Shown here piece after piece: positions 29,575 through 38,474 of a stretch of 64,000 nt of DNA (positions are counted from its first letter, which is position 1; each line of letters opens with the position of its first letter). Source of the stretch: Photobacterium angustum (GTDB taxonomy: Bacteria; Pseudomonadota; Gammaproteobacteria; Enterobacterales; Vibrionaceae); assembly GCF_003026365.1 (NCBI RefSeq), contig NZ_PYOM01000001.1, positions 371,643 through 435,642 of the forward strand, read 5' to 3'. The notes beneath the pieces are model-generated. The model saw nothing but the letters and a program-made list of their open reading frames with translations, did no database searches and had not been told where the DNA came from. Both the position numbers and the translations under genes were made by a program.

Positions 29575-30675
29575 ATGATAAAATATTGGTATGTTATTAT
29601 TTTGGGAGGGCTTTTATTAAGTGGTTGCTCATCGCACTTATTCAGTTTATCTGATAACGATCCAACATCAAAATCATTTGTATGTTGTCGATCGTTTGAA
29701 CATATAGATTGGAAAGTGATGAATGGTGAAGAAAAGAAACTTTACATTAATGAAAAATCAGATATTGGCTACTTTTCTGGTGAAAAAAGCTTATATAAAG
29801 CTTATAAATTAGCTGATGGTATTGAGGACATTATTTTCTCTATCGAAAGTAAAATTACAAGTAATAATGTATTTTCACCTAATGTTATGATCTTCGATGA
29901 TAAATTTTCACTTTTTAAATCAGTAAATTTTTTTGATTTTGAAAATAATGAAAAAGAAAAAAGCTATAGTATAAAAAATATAAGGTTAAGTAGAAAAGCA
30001 CCTTATATGATTATATTTACACCTCAAAGTCATGAAGGCACTAAGATTATATTTGACACTCCAAGTGGACAAGAGCTTGTAGATTTGTATACCAAGGGGA
30101 GTTTATCTTTTGATGATGTGTCTATAACAAAAAGAATAACAGAAATGGTAGATGTTGAGCTAATACCATTAAATATCAAGAAAAATGTAGTACCAGTACC
30201 AGTACCAGTACCAGTACCAGTACCAGTACCAGTAGCTTCACCTGTAGTTGCTACAGCTCCTTTAGCTATACCTTTGAAAAAAGTGCCTTCAACACCTTTA
30301 AAAGAAAATATAAATATTATTGATGCTTCTCCAACTTATAAAGAATCTCAAGAGATAATAAAGAAAGTAGAATATCCATCTAAATTTCAAGTGGTTGATA
30401 ACAATAAAAATTCATGGTCAAATAATTCAACTTATGAGTTACCTCCTAAAGTAGTTGAGCAAGCAGTTTCAATGAAAGGCGAACGTATGCTTGCTGAAAC
30501 GGAGAGAATTTATAATCAATTAATAACTCAGTCTTTAAATAAGGGGGATTTTGCTAAAGCACTAAAATTATTATTAGAGGCGAACCGTATAGGGTCACCA
30601 ACAGCCGAAGCCGTTTTTTTAGAGCATGTTGAAAAGAAGTTTGAAGGTAAAAAAAATTCTAACTCCTTATTTTAA
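29575..30675 (+). CDS. MalM-family lipoprotein with Val-Pro repeat
   Basis: A 366-aa predicted lipoprotein: LLLSGC gives lipidated Cys18. The region around residue 102 (NVFSPNVMIFDD) and APYMIIFTPQ resemble the maltose-operon periplasmic protein MalM (VFAPNVLILDQ in E. coli, from memory). The C-terminal helical hairpin LNKGDFAKALKLLLEANRIG matches MalM's KGDVDKALKLLDEAERLG. The proline-rich linker between the two domains is here a perfect Val-Pro run encoded by a hexanucleotide repeat. There is no maltose gene nearby, so the substrate or partner is unknown. It is very AT-rich like the preceding protease. Its stop overlaps the convergent phosphatidyltransferase gene by nine bases. Confidence 0.75.
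   Translation: MIKYWYVIILGGLLLSGCSSHLFSLSDNDPTSKSFVCCRSFEHIDWKVMNGEEKKLYINEKSDIGYFSGEKSLYKAYKLADGIEDIIFSIESKITSNNVFSPNVMIFDDKFSLFKSVNFFDFENNEKEKSYSIKNIRLSRKAPYMIIFTPQSHEGTKIIFDTPSGQELVDLYTKGSLSFDDVSITKRITEMVDVELIPLNIKKNVVPVPVPVPVPVPVPVASPVVATAPLAIPLKKVPSTPLKENINIIDASPTYKESQEIIKKVEYPSKFQVVDNNKNSWSNNSTYELPPKVVEQAVSMKGERMLAETERIYNQLITQSLNKGDFAKALKLLLEANRIGSPTAEAVFLEHVEKKFEGKKNSNSLF
30191..30232 (+). repeat. Hexanucleotide microsatellite (TACCAG)7 coding Val-Pro
   Basis: Seven perfect copies of TACCAG lie in frame inside the MalM-like gene and encode alternating Val and Pro in the linker. A six-base unit keeps the frame when copy number changes, so length variation would alter linker length without frameshift. 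Confidence 0.95.
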
Positions 30676-31272
30676 AGTGTTAAATCCACTATATATCCGA
30701 GTAAAAGTGGTAAACCAACACGCAGCAGCAAAGATATAGGCAATCATTGAAAAGTGTTGTGGTAATAAACAAAATAAAATAAAACAGCCAATGGTTTCTG
30801 TTCCCTCTGTCAATCCACTCATGTAATACAATGATTTATTACGATATACGGGGTTTTCAATACCTCTCTTACTGGCCATAACAGCAAAAGCAAGAAAACT
30901 GCTGCCCGTTCCAATAAAGGCATAGATTAAAAATGCGCCAGCAATGGCATTTTGCTCTGGATTGGCGAGTACAAAGCCGAAAGGTATTAAGGAATAGAAT
31001 AAAAAATCTAAACTAATATCAAGAAAGCCCCCCGCATCGGTAATACCTTGAATACGTGCAAGCGCCCCGTCAACACCATCACAAATACGATTGAGCAAGA
31101 TAAAAAACAGGGCAATGAAATAGTGCTCTGTAATTAAAGCTGGAAACGCTAAGCAACCGATAAGAAAACCTGTAAAGGTGACTTGATTTGCAGTAATACC
31201 ATAGGGATGTAGACGGGCTGCAATAATATTCAGCGGCGCTTTAATAAGCTTAATACTTATATTATCGAGCAT
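30667..31272 (-). CDS. ynjF: CDP-alcohol phosphatidyltransferase family protein (YnjF-like)
   Basis: A 201-aa membrane protein with about five or six spans. The family motif D-x2-DG-x2-AR-x8-G-x3-D-x3-D is visible from DGVDGALARIQG to GGFLDISLD (about residues 63-88), so the catalytic metal-binding Asp residues are present. The family transfers a phosphatidyl or related group from a CDP-alcohol to an alcohol; the actual acceptor is unknown. In E. coli ynjF ends the ynjABCDEF cluster, and here the gene overlaps the ynjD-like ATPase gene by 11 bases, so the assignment rests on both motif and context. Confidence 0.85.
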   Translation of the reverse strand: MLDNISIKLIKAPLNIIAARLHPYGITANQVTFTGFLIGCLAFPALITEHYFIALFFILLNRICDGVDGALARIQGITDAGGFLDISLDFLFYSLIPFGFVLANPEQNAIAGAFLIYAFIGTGSSFLAFAVMASKRGIENPVYRNKSLYYMSGLTEGTETIGCFILFCLLPQHFSMIAYIFAAACWFTTFTRIYSGFNTLK

Positions 31273-31912
31273 AATGACTCTCCGTTTGCCAATTGATTAC
31301 ACGGCTATTGCTTGGGATGTCTTGTTTATCATGGGTCACCATTAAAGTGGGTATTTGTGCTTGCTGAATTTGGTTAAAAACCCAATCTCTAAATTGTGCA
31401 CGGCGGTCACTGTCTAATTTACTGAATGGCTCATCCAATAAGATTAATTGAGGCTGGGCTAATAACAGTCGAGTAAGGCTAATTCGCGCACGTTGCCCGC
31501 CTGAGATTTGATAAGGGTAAGCATTTGCTAACGCTGATAGCTGCAACTCTTCAAGGGCATTAAGAGCCAGCTTCTGGCGATCTTTACCTTTAATGCGATT
31601 GGGTAGTGCAAACGCAAGGTTTTCCCAGACTAATTGATGAGGAAAGAGCAAATCATCTTGAAATAGTATGCCTATCTGACGTAAGTGAGCAGGAACTTCG
31701 GTGATATCGTTATTATTTAATATAAGGTTACCTTGTGCCTGAAATGCATCACTTAAATGGCCTGCAATGTAATTTAATAAGGTGGATTTTCCACAGCCAC
31801 TCGCTCCCATTAAGGTCACGATTTCTCCTTTTGCGATTTGTAAGCAAAAAGAAGACAGTAAAACACCACTATTAGGCATTGATATTGTGACGTTGTTGAT
31901 ATGTAGACTCAT
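31262..31912 (-). CDS. ynjD: ABC transporter ATP-binding protein (YnjD-like)
   Basis: A 216-aa ATPase (E. coli YnjD 217 aa). Walker A GASGCGKSTLL, the Q-loop ILFQDDLLFPH, signature ISGGQRARISLTR, Walker B LILLDEPFSKLD and the switch His (MVTHDKQD) are complete. It lies 18 bases after the permease and overlaps the ynjF-like gene, so the three are one operon. Like YnjD it belongs near the thiamine/iron/sulfate importer ATPases; the substrate is unknown. Confidence 0.9.
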   Translation of the reverse strand: MSLHINNVTISMPNSGVLLSSFCLQIAKGEIVTLMGASGCGKSTLLNYIAGHLSDAFQAQGNLILNNNDITEVPAHLRQIGILFQDDLLFPHQLVWENLAFALPNRIKGKDRQKLALNALEELQLSALANAYPYQISGGQRARISLTRLLLAQPQLILLDEPFSKLDSDRRAQFRDWVFNQIQQAQIPTLMVTHDKQDIPSNSRVINWQTESHYAR

Positions 31913-31930
31913 GATTAGTTGACTCTATTT

Positions 31931-33580
31931 TTAAACGTTTATTGTTTTTCGTCGGTTTATTCGTCGAGCTAAAATAAAAAAGCCTAACGGGAGCAGCGCT
32001 TGGCATAAGGCGTAAATAGCGGTAACTCGCCTGTCCGATCCACTGGCAAGGGTTACGGCTTCTGTCGTTAACGTACTTATTCGGCCAGCACCTAGCATTA
32101 ATGTTGGGAGGTATTGTGCCAAACTGACGCTAATGCCAATAACCCATGCAAAAATAAATGCCGATGATAATTGCGGCAGCTTTATTTTAAGCCATACCTG
32201 AAAAGGTGTTTTCCCTAAACTTAATCCAATTTGAGTTAAACGTTGATCATAACTGCGATAAGGACCATCAAGTGCGAGATAGACATAAGGGAAAACAAAA
32301 AAGAGATGTGCCCAACAGACCCATAGTAGATAAGTATTAAGTGAGGAAAATAAAGTTAGTACTTGCAAACCAAAGAGTAACGATAGCTGTGGGATCAGCA
32401 TCGGAATAGCAATAATGTAGTTAGGAATATGGCATTTATGTTTTATACGATATTCGTGCGCAACAATGGCAAAACATAATCCAAGCGATGCACTGATCAG
32501 TGCGATCACCACACTGATGTTGATTGTACTAAGAATATGACTCCATTCTAGTTGCCAAAAGCGCAAGCTATAACGAGTTGGAAGTAGATCAGGAAAGCGC
32601 CAACGCAGTGCGACTGACCATAGACTTAATATTGGGATAATCAACGCTGTTAATGCCAGCAATAGGATAAAAAGTGATTTTCCTGGTAACGCAAAACCAT
32701 ATCTGCCCGACCATTGCCACTGTTTAAAACACTGTGTGAGTAACCATTCTATAGCCACCGTGATACATAACAATATTGTGCCGATAATAAATAGCATGAT
32801 TGCCCCAGCGGCAGCTCGTGGAATAAGTTGTAGGTTGGGATCAATAAACCATTGCCAGACTAAAACGGCAAAAGTGGGTGGATTGGTTGGCCCTATAATT
32901 TGTGCAACATCGACGACAGAGACACCATAAGCCACGATAGCAAATAGCGGAAAACGCATCTTAGGCAACCACTGAGGGAAAATACACTTTAACCATGTTT
33001 GAGTACGGTTATAGCCCAGAGATGCTGATACTTTTTGGGTTTGCTCAATATTTAATTGTTGGAGAACCGGAATACTCATTAGCATTAAAAAAGGCGTTTC
33101 TTTTAAGGCGAGCATGAAGATAAGCCCTAAGCCATAAGGATCATTGATCAGTAACGCGGTTTCACTGACAGCATGAGTGCTGAGATTGGTTGGGAGTAAT
33201 GAATACAATAAACGAACGCCCATACCTGTTGGCGCAAATAAAAAGGCAAAGCCAATCGCAAAAGCAACATGGGGAATAGCGAGTAGAGGGCTTAGTGCTG
33301 ATTCAATACGTTGCCACAGGCGGGTTCCCCAACAGGTTTGGATGATTGCAAAGGTAAACAAACAAGCAAGAAAACAGCTAGCCGCCGTTGTATAAAACGT
33401 TAAGGCAATAGCGTGCTCGACACCTTGCCATTGTAATACTTGGCTAAAACCGTTGAATGAGAATTGAGTTAACCCTAGTGGTGGCATATACCCCAATGCA
33501 GTGATCACCACACCGAGTAGTCCTGGCAATGTCGGTAAAATACACACGGCAATTAAAAGAAAGTAAAACGCAGGTAACAT
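31931..33580 (-). CDS. ynjC: ABC transporter permease with two fused domains (YnjC-like)
   Basis: A 549-aa integral membrane protein with about 12 spans in two homologous halves. Each half has the coupling-helix EAA-type loop (KVSASLGYNRTQTWLKCIFP and QIGLSLGKTPFQVWLKIKLP). The fused arrangement is that of ThiP, FbpB and YnjC. It is followed by the ATPase and phosphatidyltransferase genes as in the E. coli ynj cluster. No substrate-binding protein gene (ynjB) lies upstream: the next gene is the divergent ypdA after 227 bases. The substrate is unknown. Confidence 0.88.
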   Translation of the reverse strand: MLPAFYFLLIAVCILPTLPGLLGVVITALGYMPPLGLTQFSFNGFSQVLQWQGVEHAIALTFYTTAASCFLACLFTFAIIQTCWGTRLWQRIESALSPLLAIPHVAFAIGFAFLFAPTGMGVRLLYSLLPTNLSTHAVSETALLINDPYGLGLIFMLALKETPFLMLMSIPVLQQLNIEQTQKVSASLGYNRTQTWLKCIFPQWLPKMRFPLFAIVAYGVSVVDVAQIIGPTNPPTFAVLVWQWFIDPNLQLIPRAAAGAIMLFIIGTILLCITVAIEWLLTQCFKQWQWSGRYGFALPGKSLFILLLALTALIIPILSLWSVALRWRFPDLLPTRYSLRFWQLEWSHILSTINISVVIALISASLGLCFAIVAHEYRIKHKCHIPNYIIAIPMLIPQLSLLFGLQVLTLFSSLNTYLLWVCWAHLFFVFPYVYLALDGPYRSYDQRLTQIGLSLGKTPFQVWLKIKLPQLSSAFIFAWVIGISVSLAQYLPTLMLGAGRISTLTTEAVTLASGSDRRVTAIYALCQALLPLGFFILARRINRRKTINV

Positions 33581-33807
33581 ACCGTGTTCTCATGGTTAAA
33601 AAAGGTGGTCATCTTAACGTATAAGAGACGTAAGACGATGCTGATAGTAATTATAATTATGCAATAAGCAATGCGATTTTAATTATTTAATCAATAAATT
33701 ACCTGTGACGATAACTATGACCCGTTTTTGCAAACTTTTCTTTCATAACCAGTGACTAAAATTATATTCCGTATAATTGCGTTTATTTCCTTATTAGTAG
33801 GTTACTT

Positions 33808-35451
33808 GTGTATAACGACCAATTAATGATGTTGCTAGCAGTATTTGAACGTGCAGCTTTACTATTAATGGCACTGTTTTTATTAACACAAACCCAGCAC
33901 TTTCAGTCGATTGTTAAAAAACAACATCGTCGACCTACTGAAACTGCCATGATTTCTCTTTTATTCATCCTTTTTGCAGTTTTAAGTACGTACACAGGAG
34001 TGAAAGTTGATGGTTCATTAGTTAATGTGCGGATCATTGCGGTGGTGTCTGGTGGAATTTTATTTGGTCCTTGGGTGGGGATTCCTGCGGGGATCATTGC
34101 AGGTATTCACCGTTATTTGATTGATATTCATGGTCCAACATCTGTGGCATGTTTGATCACCAGTATTTTTGCTGGGGTATTAGCTACATGGATCCACGTA
34201 TCGTGTCAGAAAAAACATTATGCCCAGCTCGGTATACTGGCAGGCATGGTATGTGAAATATTAACTATGCTGCTTATTGTGGCTTTATCGAATAATAAAG
34301 CGCTTGCTTATAACATCGTCTCGCATATTAGTTTTCCGATGATAACAGGAACGTTGTGTATCGGTTTGATTATTAAATTAGTCCAAGGACTGGATGAAGA
34401 AAAAGACATTGTGGCTGCTCGGCAAGCCAAATTGGCGTTAGATATTGCCAATAAAACCTTACCGCATTTTCGGATTAACAGCCGAGAATCGCTACAAAAG
34501 GTATGTAATATTATCCGTGAATATACTTATGCTGATGCGGTGGCTATTACTGATACGGTTGATGTTCGTGCTTATGCGGGGAGTGGTGAAGAGAACTTTC
34601 TTGATGCTCACCATCAAATTAGTGGCATGACACGGCAAGCGGTTACAACAGGTAAGCAAATTATCAGTAATAACCTAAATGTGCATGAGTTTCGATCTTT
34701 GTTAATTATTCCATTATGGGAAAACGGTGAAGTGAGCGGGACGTTAAAGATCTTCTATTGTAAGCCTGATCAAATTCGTTTGTCGTTACGTGAAATGGCG
34801 ATCGGCTTATCGCAAATTATCTCAACCCAAATGGAAGTGTCCCGCATTGAACAATTAACAGCGATGGCAAGCAAAGCCGAGTTTTCTGCCTTACAGAGTA
34901 AAATTAACCCTCACTTTTTATTTAATGCGCTAAATGCGATTTCAACGTTGATCCGTATTCGTCCTGATCATGCAAGGCAATTGATTGCTAATTTAGCGGA
35001 TTTTCTGCGATATAACCTAGAACGTGATGTTGAATTGATCGATATCCAAGAAGAGTTACAACAAGTACGCGATTATGTCGCTATCGAGCAAGCCCGATTT
35101 GGTAATAAACTCGACGTTATTTTTGATATTGAAGATGTTCATCCTCTGATTCCATGTTTACTTATTCAGCCGATCGTTGAAAATGCCATTCTGCATGGTA
35201 TTCAGCCATCCCGAGAGCCGGGAATGGTGACGATTTCAGTGAAAACAGTCGGTGAGAGAATTGCTATTATGATCCAAGATACAGGTATTGGTATTTCGCA
35301 AAACATCATCGATCAACTTTATACAGGCAATGTTGATTCTCATCGTATAGGTTTAAATAATGTCCATCAGCGTTTGTTAATGCTTTACGGAGAAGGTTTG
35401 CATATTCGCCGCCTAGAAAAAGGCACTGAAATGTTGTTTTACGTAAAATAA
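33808..35451 (+). CDS. ypdA: LytS-type sensor histidine kinase YpdA (PyrS), pyruvate-sensing type
   Basis: A 547-aa kinase. The N-terminal 5TM-LYT region (about residues 1-200) is strikingly like E. coli YpdA (VDGSLVNVRIIAVVSGGILF, IAGIHRYLIDIHG). A GAF-like domain follows (about 220-350), then the HisKA-type phosphoacceptor LQSKINPHFLFNALNAIS with His369 and the ATPase domain (LIQPIVENAILHGIQPS, DTGIGIS). The end GEGLHIRRLEKGTE is also YpdA-like rather than BtsS-like. E. coli YpdA/YpdB responds to external pyruvate and activates yhjX (established); a similar role here is inferred from resemblance and the adjacent yhjX. The start is GTG with AGTAGG upstream. Confidence 0.92.
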   Translation: MYNDQLMMLLAVFERAALLLMALFLLTQTQHFQSIVKKQHRRPTETAMISLLFILFAVLSTYTGVKVDGSLVNVRIIAVVSGGILFGPWVGIPAGIIAGIHRYLIDIHGPTSVACLITSIFAGVLATWIHVSCQKKHYAQLGILAGMVCEILTMLLIVALSNNKALAYNIVSHISFPMITGTLCIGLIIKLVQGLDEEKDIVAARQAKLALDIANKTLPHFRINSRESLQKVCNIIREYTYADAVAITDTVDVRAYAGSGEENFLDAHHQISGMTRQAVTTGKQIISNNLNVHEFRSLLIIPLWENGEVSGTLKIFYCKPDQIRLSLREMAIGLSQIISTQMEVSRIEQLTAMASKAEFSALQSKINPHFLFNALNAISTLIRIRPDHARQLIANLADFLRYNLERDVELIDIQEELQQVRDYVAIEQARFGNKLDVIFDIEDVHPLIPCLLIQPIVENAILHGIQPSREPGMVTISVKTVGERIAIMIQDTGIGISQNIIDQLYTGNVDSHRIGLNNVHQRLLMLYGEGLHIRRLEKGTEMLFYVK

Positions 35452-35461
35452 AGGTTATTCC

Positions 35462-36196
35462 ATGATGAAAGCGCTAATTGTTGAAGATGAATATTTAGCA
35501 CGCGAAGAGTTAACATATTTAATTCAAACTCATAGCCATATTCATATTGAGGCTGCTTTTGAAGATGGATTGGAAGCCTTTAAGTTTCTCCAAACTAACC
35601 AAGTCGATATCGTGTTTCTTGATATTAATATCCCGTCGATTGATGGTATGTTACTCGCGCGTAATATATCTCAATTTAAACATAAGCCCCATATTGTATT
35701 TACCACTGCTTATAAAGATCATGCCGTTGATGCTTTTGAACTTGAAGCGTTTGATTATTTGCTGAAACCCATTAGCGAAACAAGGATGAAAGGGCTGTTA
35801 GCAAAATTAGAATTGCAACATCAAGAGGCTAACCAACAAGAACAACAAGCGTCTGAACCATTACGTAGTCATACCATAAATTTAATGAAAGATAACCGTA
35901 TTGTTATCACGCCTGTTAGTGAGATTGATTATGCGGAAGCCAATGAAAAAATCACCACAGTTTATACCGCTGATGGCTGCTTTATTGCGCCAATGGCGAT
36001 CAGTGAGCTGGTGGCAAAATTGCCTCAATCTGAATTCTTTCGTTGTCATCGTTCGTACTGTATTAATCTTTCACGGGTGCAGGAAATCATCCCTTGGGTA
36101 AACAGTACTTACATGTTGAAACTACAACATCATGAACAGCAGGTGCCAGTTAGCCGAAGTAACATTAAGCAGTTCCGTGATCGGATGAAGCTGTAA
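35462..36196 (+). CDS. ypdB: LytTR response regulator YpdB (PyrR)
   Basis: A 244-aa response regulator: receiver domain (about 1-120) with phosphoacceptor Asp54 in IVFLDINIPSIDG, then a LytTR DNA-binding domain (about 135-244) with FFRCHRSYCINLSRV and VPVSRSN. It follows ypdA after ten bases. Its expected DNA target, a TGCATTTCAT-type direct repeat, is just downstream before yhjX. Confidence 0.94.
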   Translation: MMKALIVEDEYLAREELTYLIQTHSHIHIEAAFEDGLEAFKFLQTNQVDIVFLDINIPSIDGMLLARNISQFKHKPHIVFTTAYKDHAVDAFELEAFDYLLKPISETRMKGLLAKLELQHQEANQQEQQASEPLRSHTINLMKDNRIVITPVSEIDYAEANEKITTVYTADGCFIAPMAISELVAKLPQSEFFRCHRSYCINLSRVQEIIPWVNSTYMLKLQHHEQQVPVSRSNIKQFRDRMKL

Positions 36197-36212
36197 TAGG
36201 TAAAACGATAAA

Positions 36213-36242
36213 TGCATTTCATGCGGATATATTGCATTTAAT
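36213..36242 (+). promoter_or_regulatory. Probable YpdB-binding direct repeat before yhjX
   Basis: TGCATTTCAT (36213-36222) and TGCATTTAAT (36233-36242) are direct repeats 20 bp apart. The E. coli YpdB target upstream of yhjX is described as GGCATTTCAT-N11-GGCATTTCAT (from memory); here the gap is N10. The second repeat abuts the -35 position of a TATAGT -10 at 36266-36271, which has no good -35 of its own, as expected for an activator-dependent promoter. Confidence 0.75.
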
Positions 36243-36265
36243 TCCACTGAGCAGGCAGCTCATTT

Positions 36266-36271
36266 TATAGT
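36266..36271 (+). promoter_or_regulatory. -10 element of the yhjX promoter
   Basis: TATAGT, five of six matches to consensus. The 17-bp upstream position has TCCACT, a poor -35, directly after the YpdB-like repeat. Confidence 0.5.
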
Positions 36272-36377
36272 TTTTCAGAGATATTGTTATCTTTGTTAAT
36301 AGTCGTATGTTGGGAACCGGAAGCGATAACTGAACAGGTTATTGCCAGCGTTATAAGTCCCTTTGGAGAGTACGACG

Positions 36378-37589
36378 ATGAGCACTCATATCTCGAATAG
36401 AACCCGTGTTCTAACCTTAATTGGCACCATCATTACCCAGTTTGCATTGGGTTCGGTTTACACATGGAGTTTGTTCAATGCCCAACTTGCTGACAAGTTA
36501 TCAGAGCCTGTTAGTCGTGTTGCATTTTCATTTGGTATATTGAGTTTAGCGTTGGCTGTTGCTTCTTCTATGGCTGGTAAAATGCAAGAGCGTTTTGGTG
36601 TACGTAAAGTGACCATTGGCGCTGGTGTGCTACTGGGTGCAAGTTTATTGCTAACAGCGCATGCTACCAACCTTATTTTGCTTTATGTGTTTGCGGGTTT
36701 CTTAATTGGCTTTGCCGATGGTACGGGCTATTTAATGACCCTATCTAACTGTGTGAAGTGGTTCCCAGAGCGTAAAGGCTTAATTTCAGCGTGTGCGATT
36801 GGTGCTTACGGCCTTGGTAGTTTAGGCTTTAAATTCATTAATATGTACTTCCTTCAGCATGGCGGCCTTGAAACGACATTTGATATTTGGGGTGTTGTTG
36901 CCATGATTATGGTTATTCTTGGTGGATCGTTAATGACAGATGCACCTAAACAAGAGATCTCAGCGGAACAAGCAGCAGAGGGCGCTCGTGATTACAGCTT
37001 AGCTGAGTCAATGAAACACCCACAATATTGGATGCTTGCTCTTATCTTCTTAACCTTATGCATGAGCGGCTTATATGTTATTGGTGTTGCCAAAGATATT
37101 GGCCAATCTTATGTACACTTAACTGCTGGCGTTGCAGCATCTGCAGTGACTATCATTGCCGTAGCCAACATCAGTGGACGTTTAGTTCTTGGTATTCTGT
37201 CAGATAAAATCGCACGTACTAAGGTAATAGCGATTGCGTTGACGATCTGTTTAGTGGGTGTATGTGCATTGTTATTTGCGCATTTGAATATGATGGTATT
37301 TTATGCTGCTGTAGCGTGTATTGCGTTTAGCTTTGGTGGCACATTAACCGTGTTCCCATCATTAGTGAGTGACTTCTTTGGTTTGAATAATCTGACTAAA
37401 AACTACGGTGTTATTTACTTAGGCTTCGGTGTTGGTAGCTTGATTGGCTCAATTGTCGCATCTATTTTTGGTGGCTTTATTGCAACGTTCTACTTGATGT
37501 TCGCATTATTGATTGTCTCTCTTGTGATTGCATTAACCATCCAATTACCTAACGGTGAAAGTGATGCACAGTTAGTTGTAAATCACTAA
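36378..37589 (+). CDS. yhjX: MFS transporter YhjX (pyruvate-responsive, oxalate/formate antiporter family)
   Basis: A 403-aa major facilitator transporter with 12 spans, closely resembling E. coli YhjX (TLIGTIITQFALGSVYTWSL; SNCVKWFPERKGLISA; YVIGVAKDIGQS). E. coli YhjX is the main target of YpdA/YpdB and is linked to pyruvate. I chose the ATG at 36378 with GGAGAG seven bases upstream; a TTG five codons further out is less likely. It lies 181 bases after ypdB behind the YpdB-like repeat, so signal, regulator and target form one compact locus. A terminator follows. Confidence 0.94.
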   Translation: MSTHISNRTRVLTLIGTIITQFALGSVYTWSLFNAQLADKLSEPVSRVAFSFGILSLALAVASSMAGKMQERFGVRKVTIGAGVLLGASLLLTAHATNLILLYVFAGFLIGFADGTGYLMTLSNCVKWFPERKGLISACAIGAYGLGSLGFKFINMYFLQHGGLETTFDIWGVVAMIMVILGGSLMTDAPKQEISAEQAAEGARDYSLAESMKHPQYWMLALIFLTLCMSGLYVIGVAKDIGQSYVHLTAGVAASAVTIIAVANISGRLVLGILSDKIARTKVIAIALTICLVGVCALLFAHLNMMVFYAAVACIAFSFGGTLTVFPSLVSDFFGLNNLTKNYGVIYLGFGVGSLIGSIVASIFGGFIATFYLMFALLIVSLVIALTIQLPNGESDAQLVVNH

Positions 37590-37921
37590 CGGGATAATTT
37601 GCGAAAAGAATATCTATAAATCCGAGCGCTTATAATGGGTTCTCGGATTTTTTAATATCTATATCGAGGAAGAGAAAGGGCGCAGCATAGTTAATATCTA
37701 TATAACTAAATGATTACACTGGCTAGTTTGTATAAAGGCAGTTTAAAACACTATTTTCATATTGAAAGTTAGTTACCAAAATGAAAATAACATTAAAATA
37801 TGGTGTCTTATTTTGGTTGAACTCTGGTTTAATACGCAAATAAACTGCTTATATATTTAAAGGTAGTTAAGGTCACTCTATGCAGAGTTTTAATTAGTGT
37901 ATTGTTTGGTAAGAGATAGCC
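37590..37921. other. Intergenic region between yhjX and alaE
   Basis: This 332-bp AT-rich stretch holds the yhjX terminator and the presumed alaE promoter region. A small inverted repeat, ACTCT / AGAGT with loop ATGC (about 37874-37887), precedes a T-rich stretch 35 bases before alaE. I see no small gene. Confidence 0.5.
37618..37653 (+). terminator. Rho-independent terminator after yhjX
   Basis: AAATCCGAG pairs with CTCGGATTT around a 15-base loop, followed by a T run. It lies about 29 bases after the yhjX stop. Confidence 0.85.
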
Positions 37922-38365
37922 ATGTCTGTAATTAAATTTCCTTTAAAGTATAGAAATGCCGCAGCAGATACTTTTGCGATGGTTGTGTTTAGCTTTGCCG
38001 CTGGCATGATGATTGAGATCTTTATTTCAGGTATGTCGTTTGAGCAGTCGTTAGCATCACGAACATTATCTATCCCAGTTAATATTGCGATTGCTTGGCC
38101 TTATGGGATGTTTAGAGATTACATGATCCGAACAGGTATGCGCTTTTCAACAAAACGTTGGATGAAAGGCTTCTCTGATATGGTGGCCTATGTGTTATTT
38201 CAATCACCGATCTATGCTTGCATATTATTTGTTGTAGGGGCGAACTTTGATCAGATTATTACTGCTGTTACCAGTAATATCGTGGTTTCTGGTGCGTTGG
38301 GCATTGTTTATGGTCAGTTTTTAGAAATGTGTCGCCGCATGTTCCGTGTACCAAATGCTGCATGA
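37922..38365 (+). CDS. alaE: L-alanine exporter AlaE
   Basis: A 147-aa inner membrane protein with four spans (E. coli AlaE 149 aa). Matching segments are AADTFAMVVFSFAAGM, SGMSFEQSLASR, NIAIAWPYGMFRD and TSNIVVSGALGIVYG. It exports L-alanine and protects from toxic intracellular alanine (established in E. coli). It stands alone and is convergent with the adhesin/secretion operon across a shared terminator. Confidence 0.95.
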   Translation: MSVIKFPLKYRNAAADTFAMVVFSFAAGMMIEIFISGMSFEQSLASRTLSIPVNIAIAWPYGMFRDYMIRTGMRFSTKRWMKGFSDMVAYVLFQSPIYACILFVVGANFDQIITAVTSNIVVSGALGIVYGQFLEMCRRMFRVPNAA

Positions 38366-38384
38366 TCAACAATATTCAATAGAA

Positions 38385-38424
38385 TAAAAAAGGGGCGTAA
38401 AGTTTAACTTTACGCCCCTTTTGC
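38385..38424. terminator. Bidirectional terminator between alaE and the secretion operon
   Basis: A perfect 15-pair stem AAAAGGGGCGTAAAG / CTTTACGCCCCTTTT with loop TTTAA has A-rich and T-rich flanks. It serves alaE on the plus strand and the end of the type I secretion operon on the minus strand. Confidence 0.93.
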
Positions 38425-38474
38425 TTTGATAGCGATAGATAGCAAATTATGGCTGTTCTAAAGCAATTGTTTAG

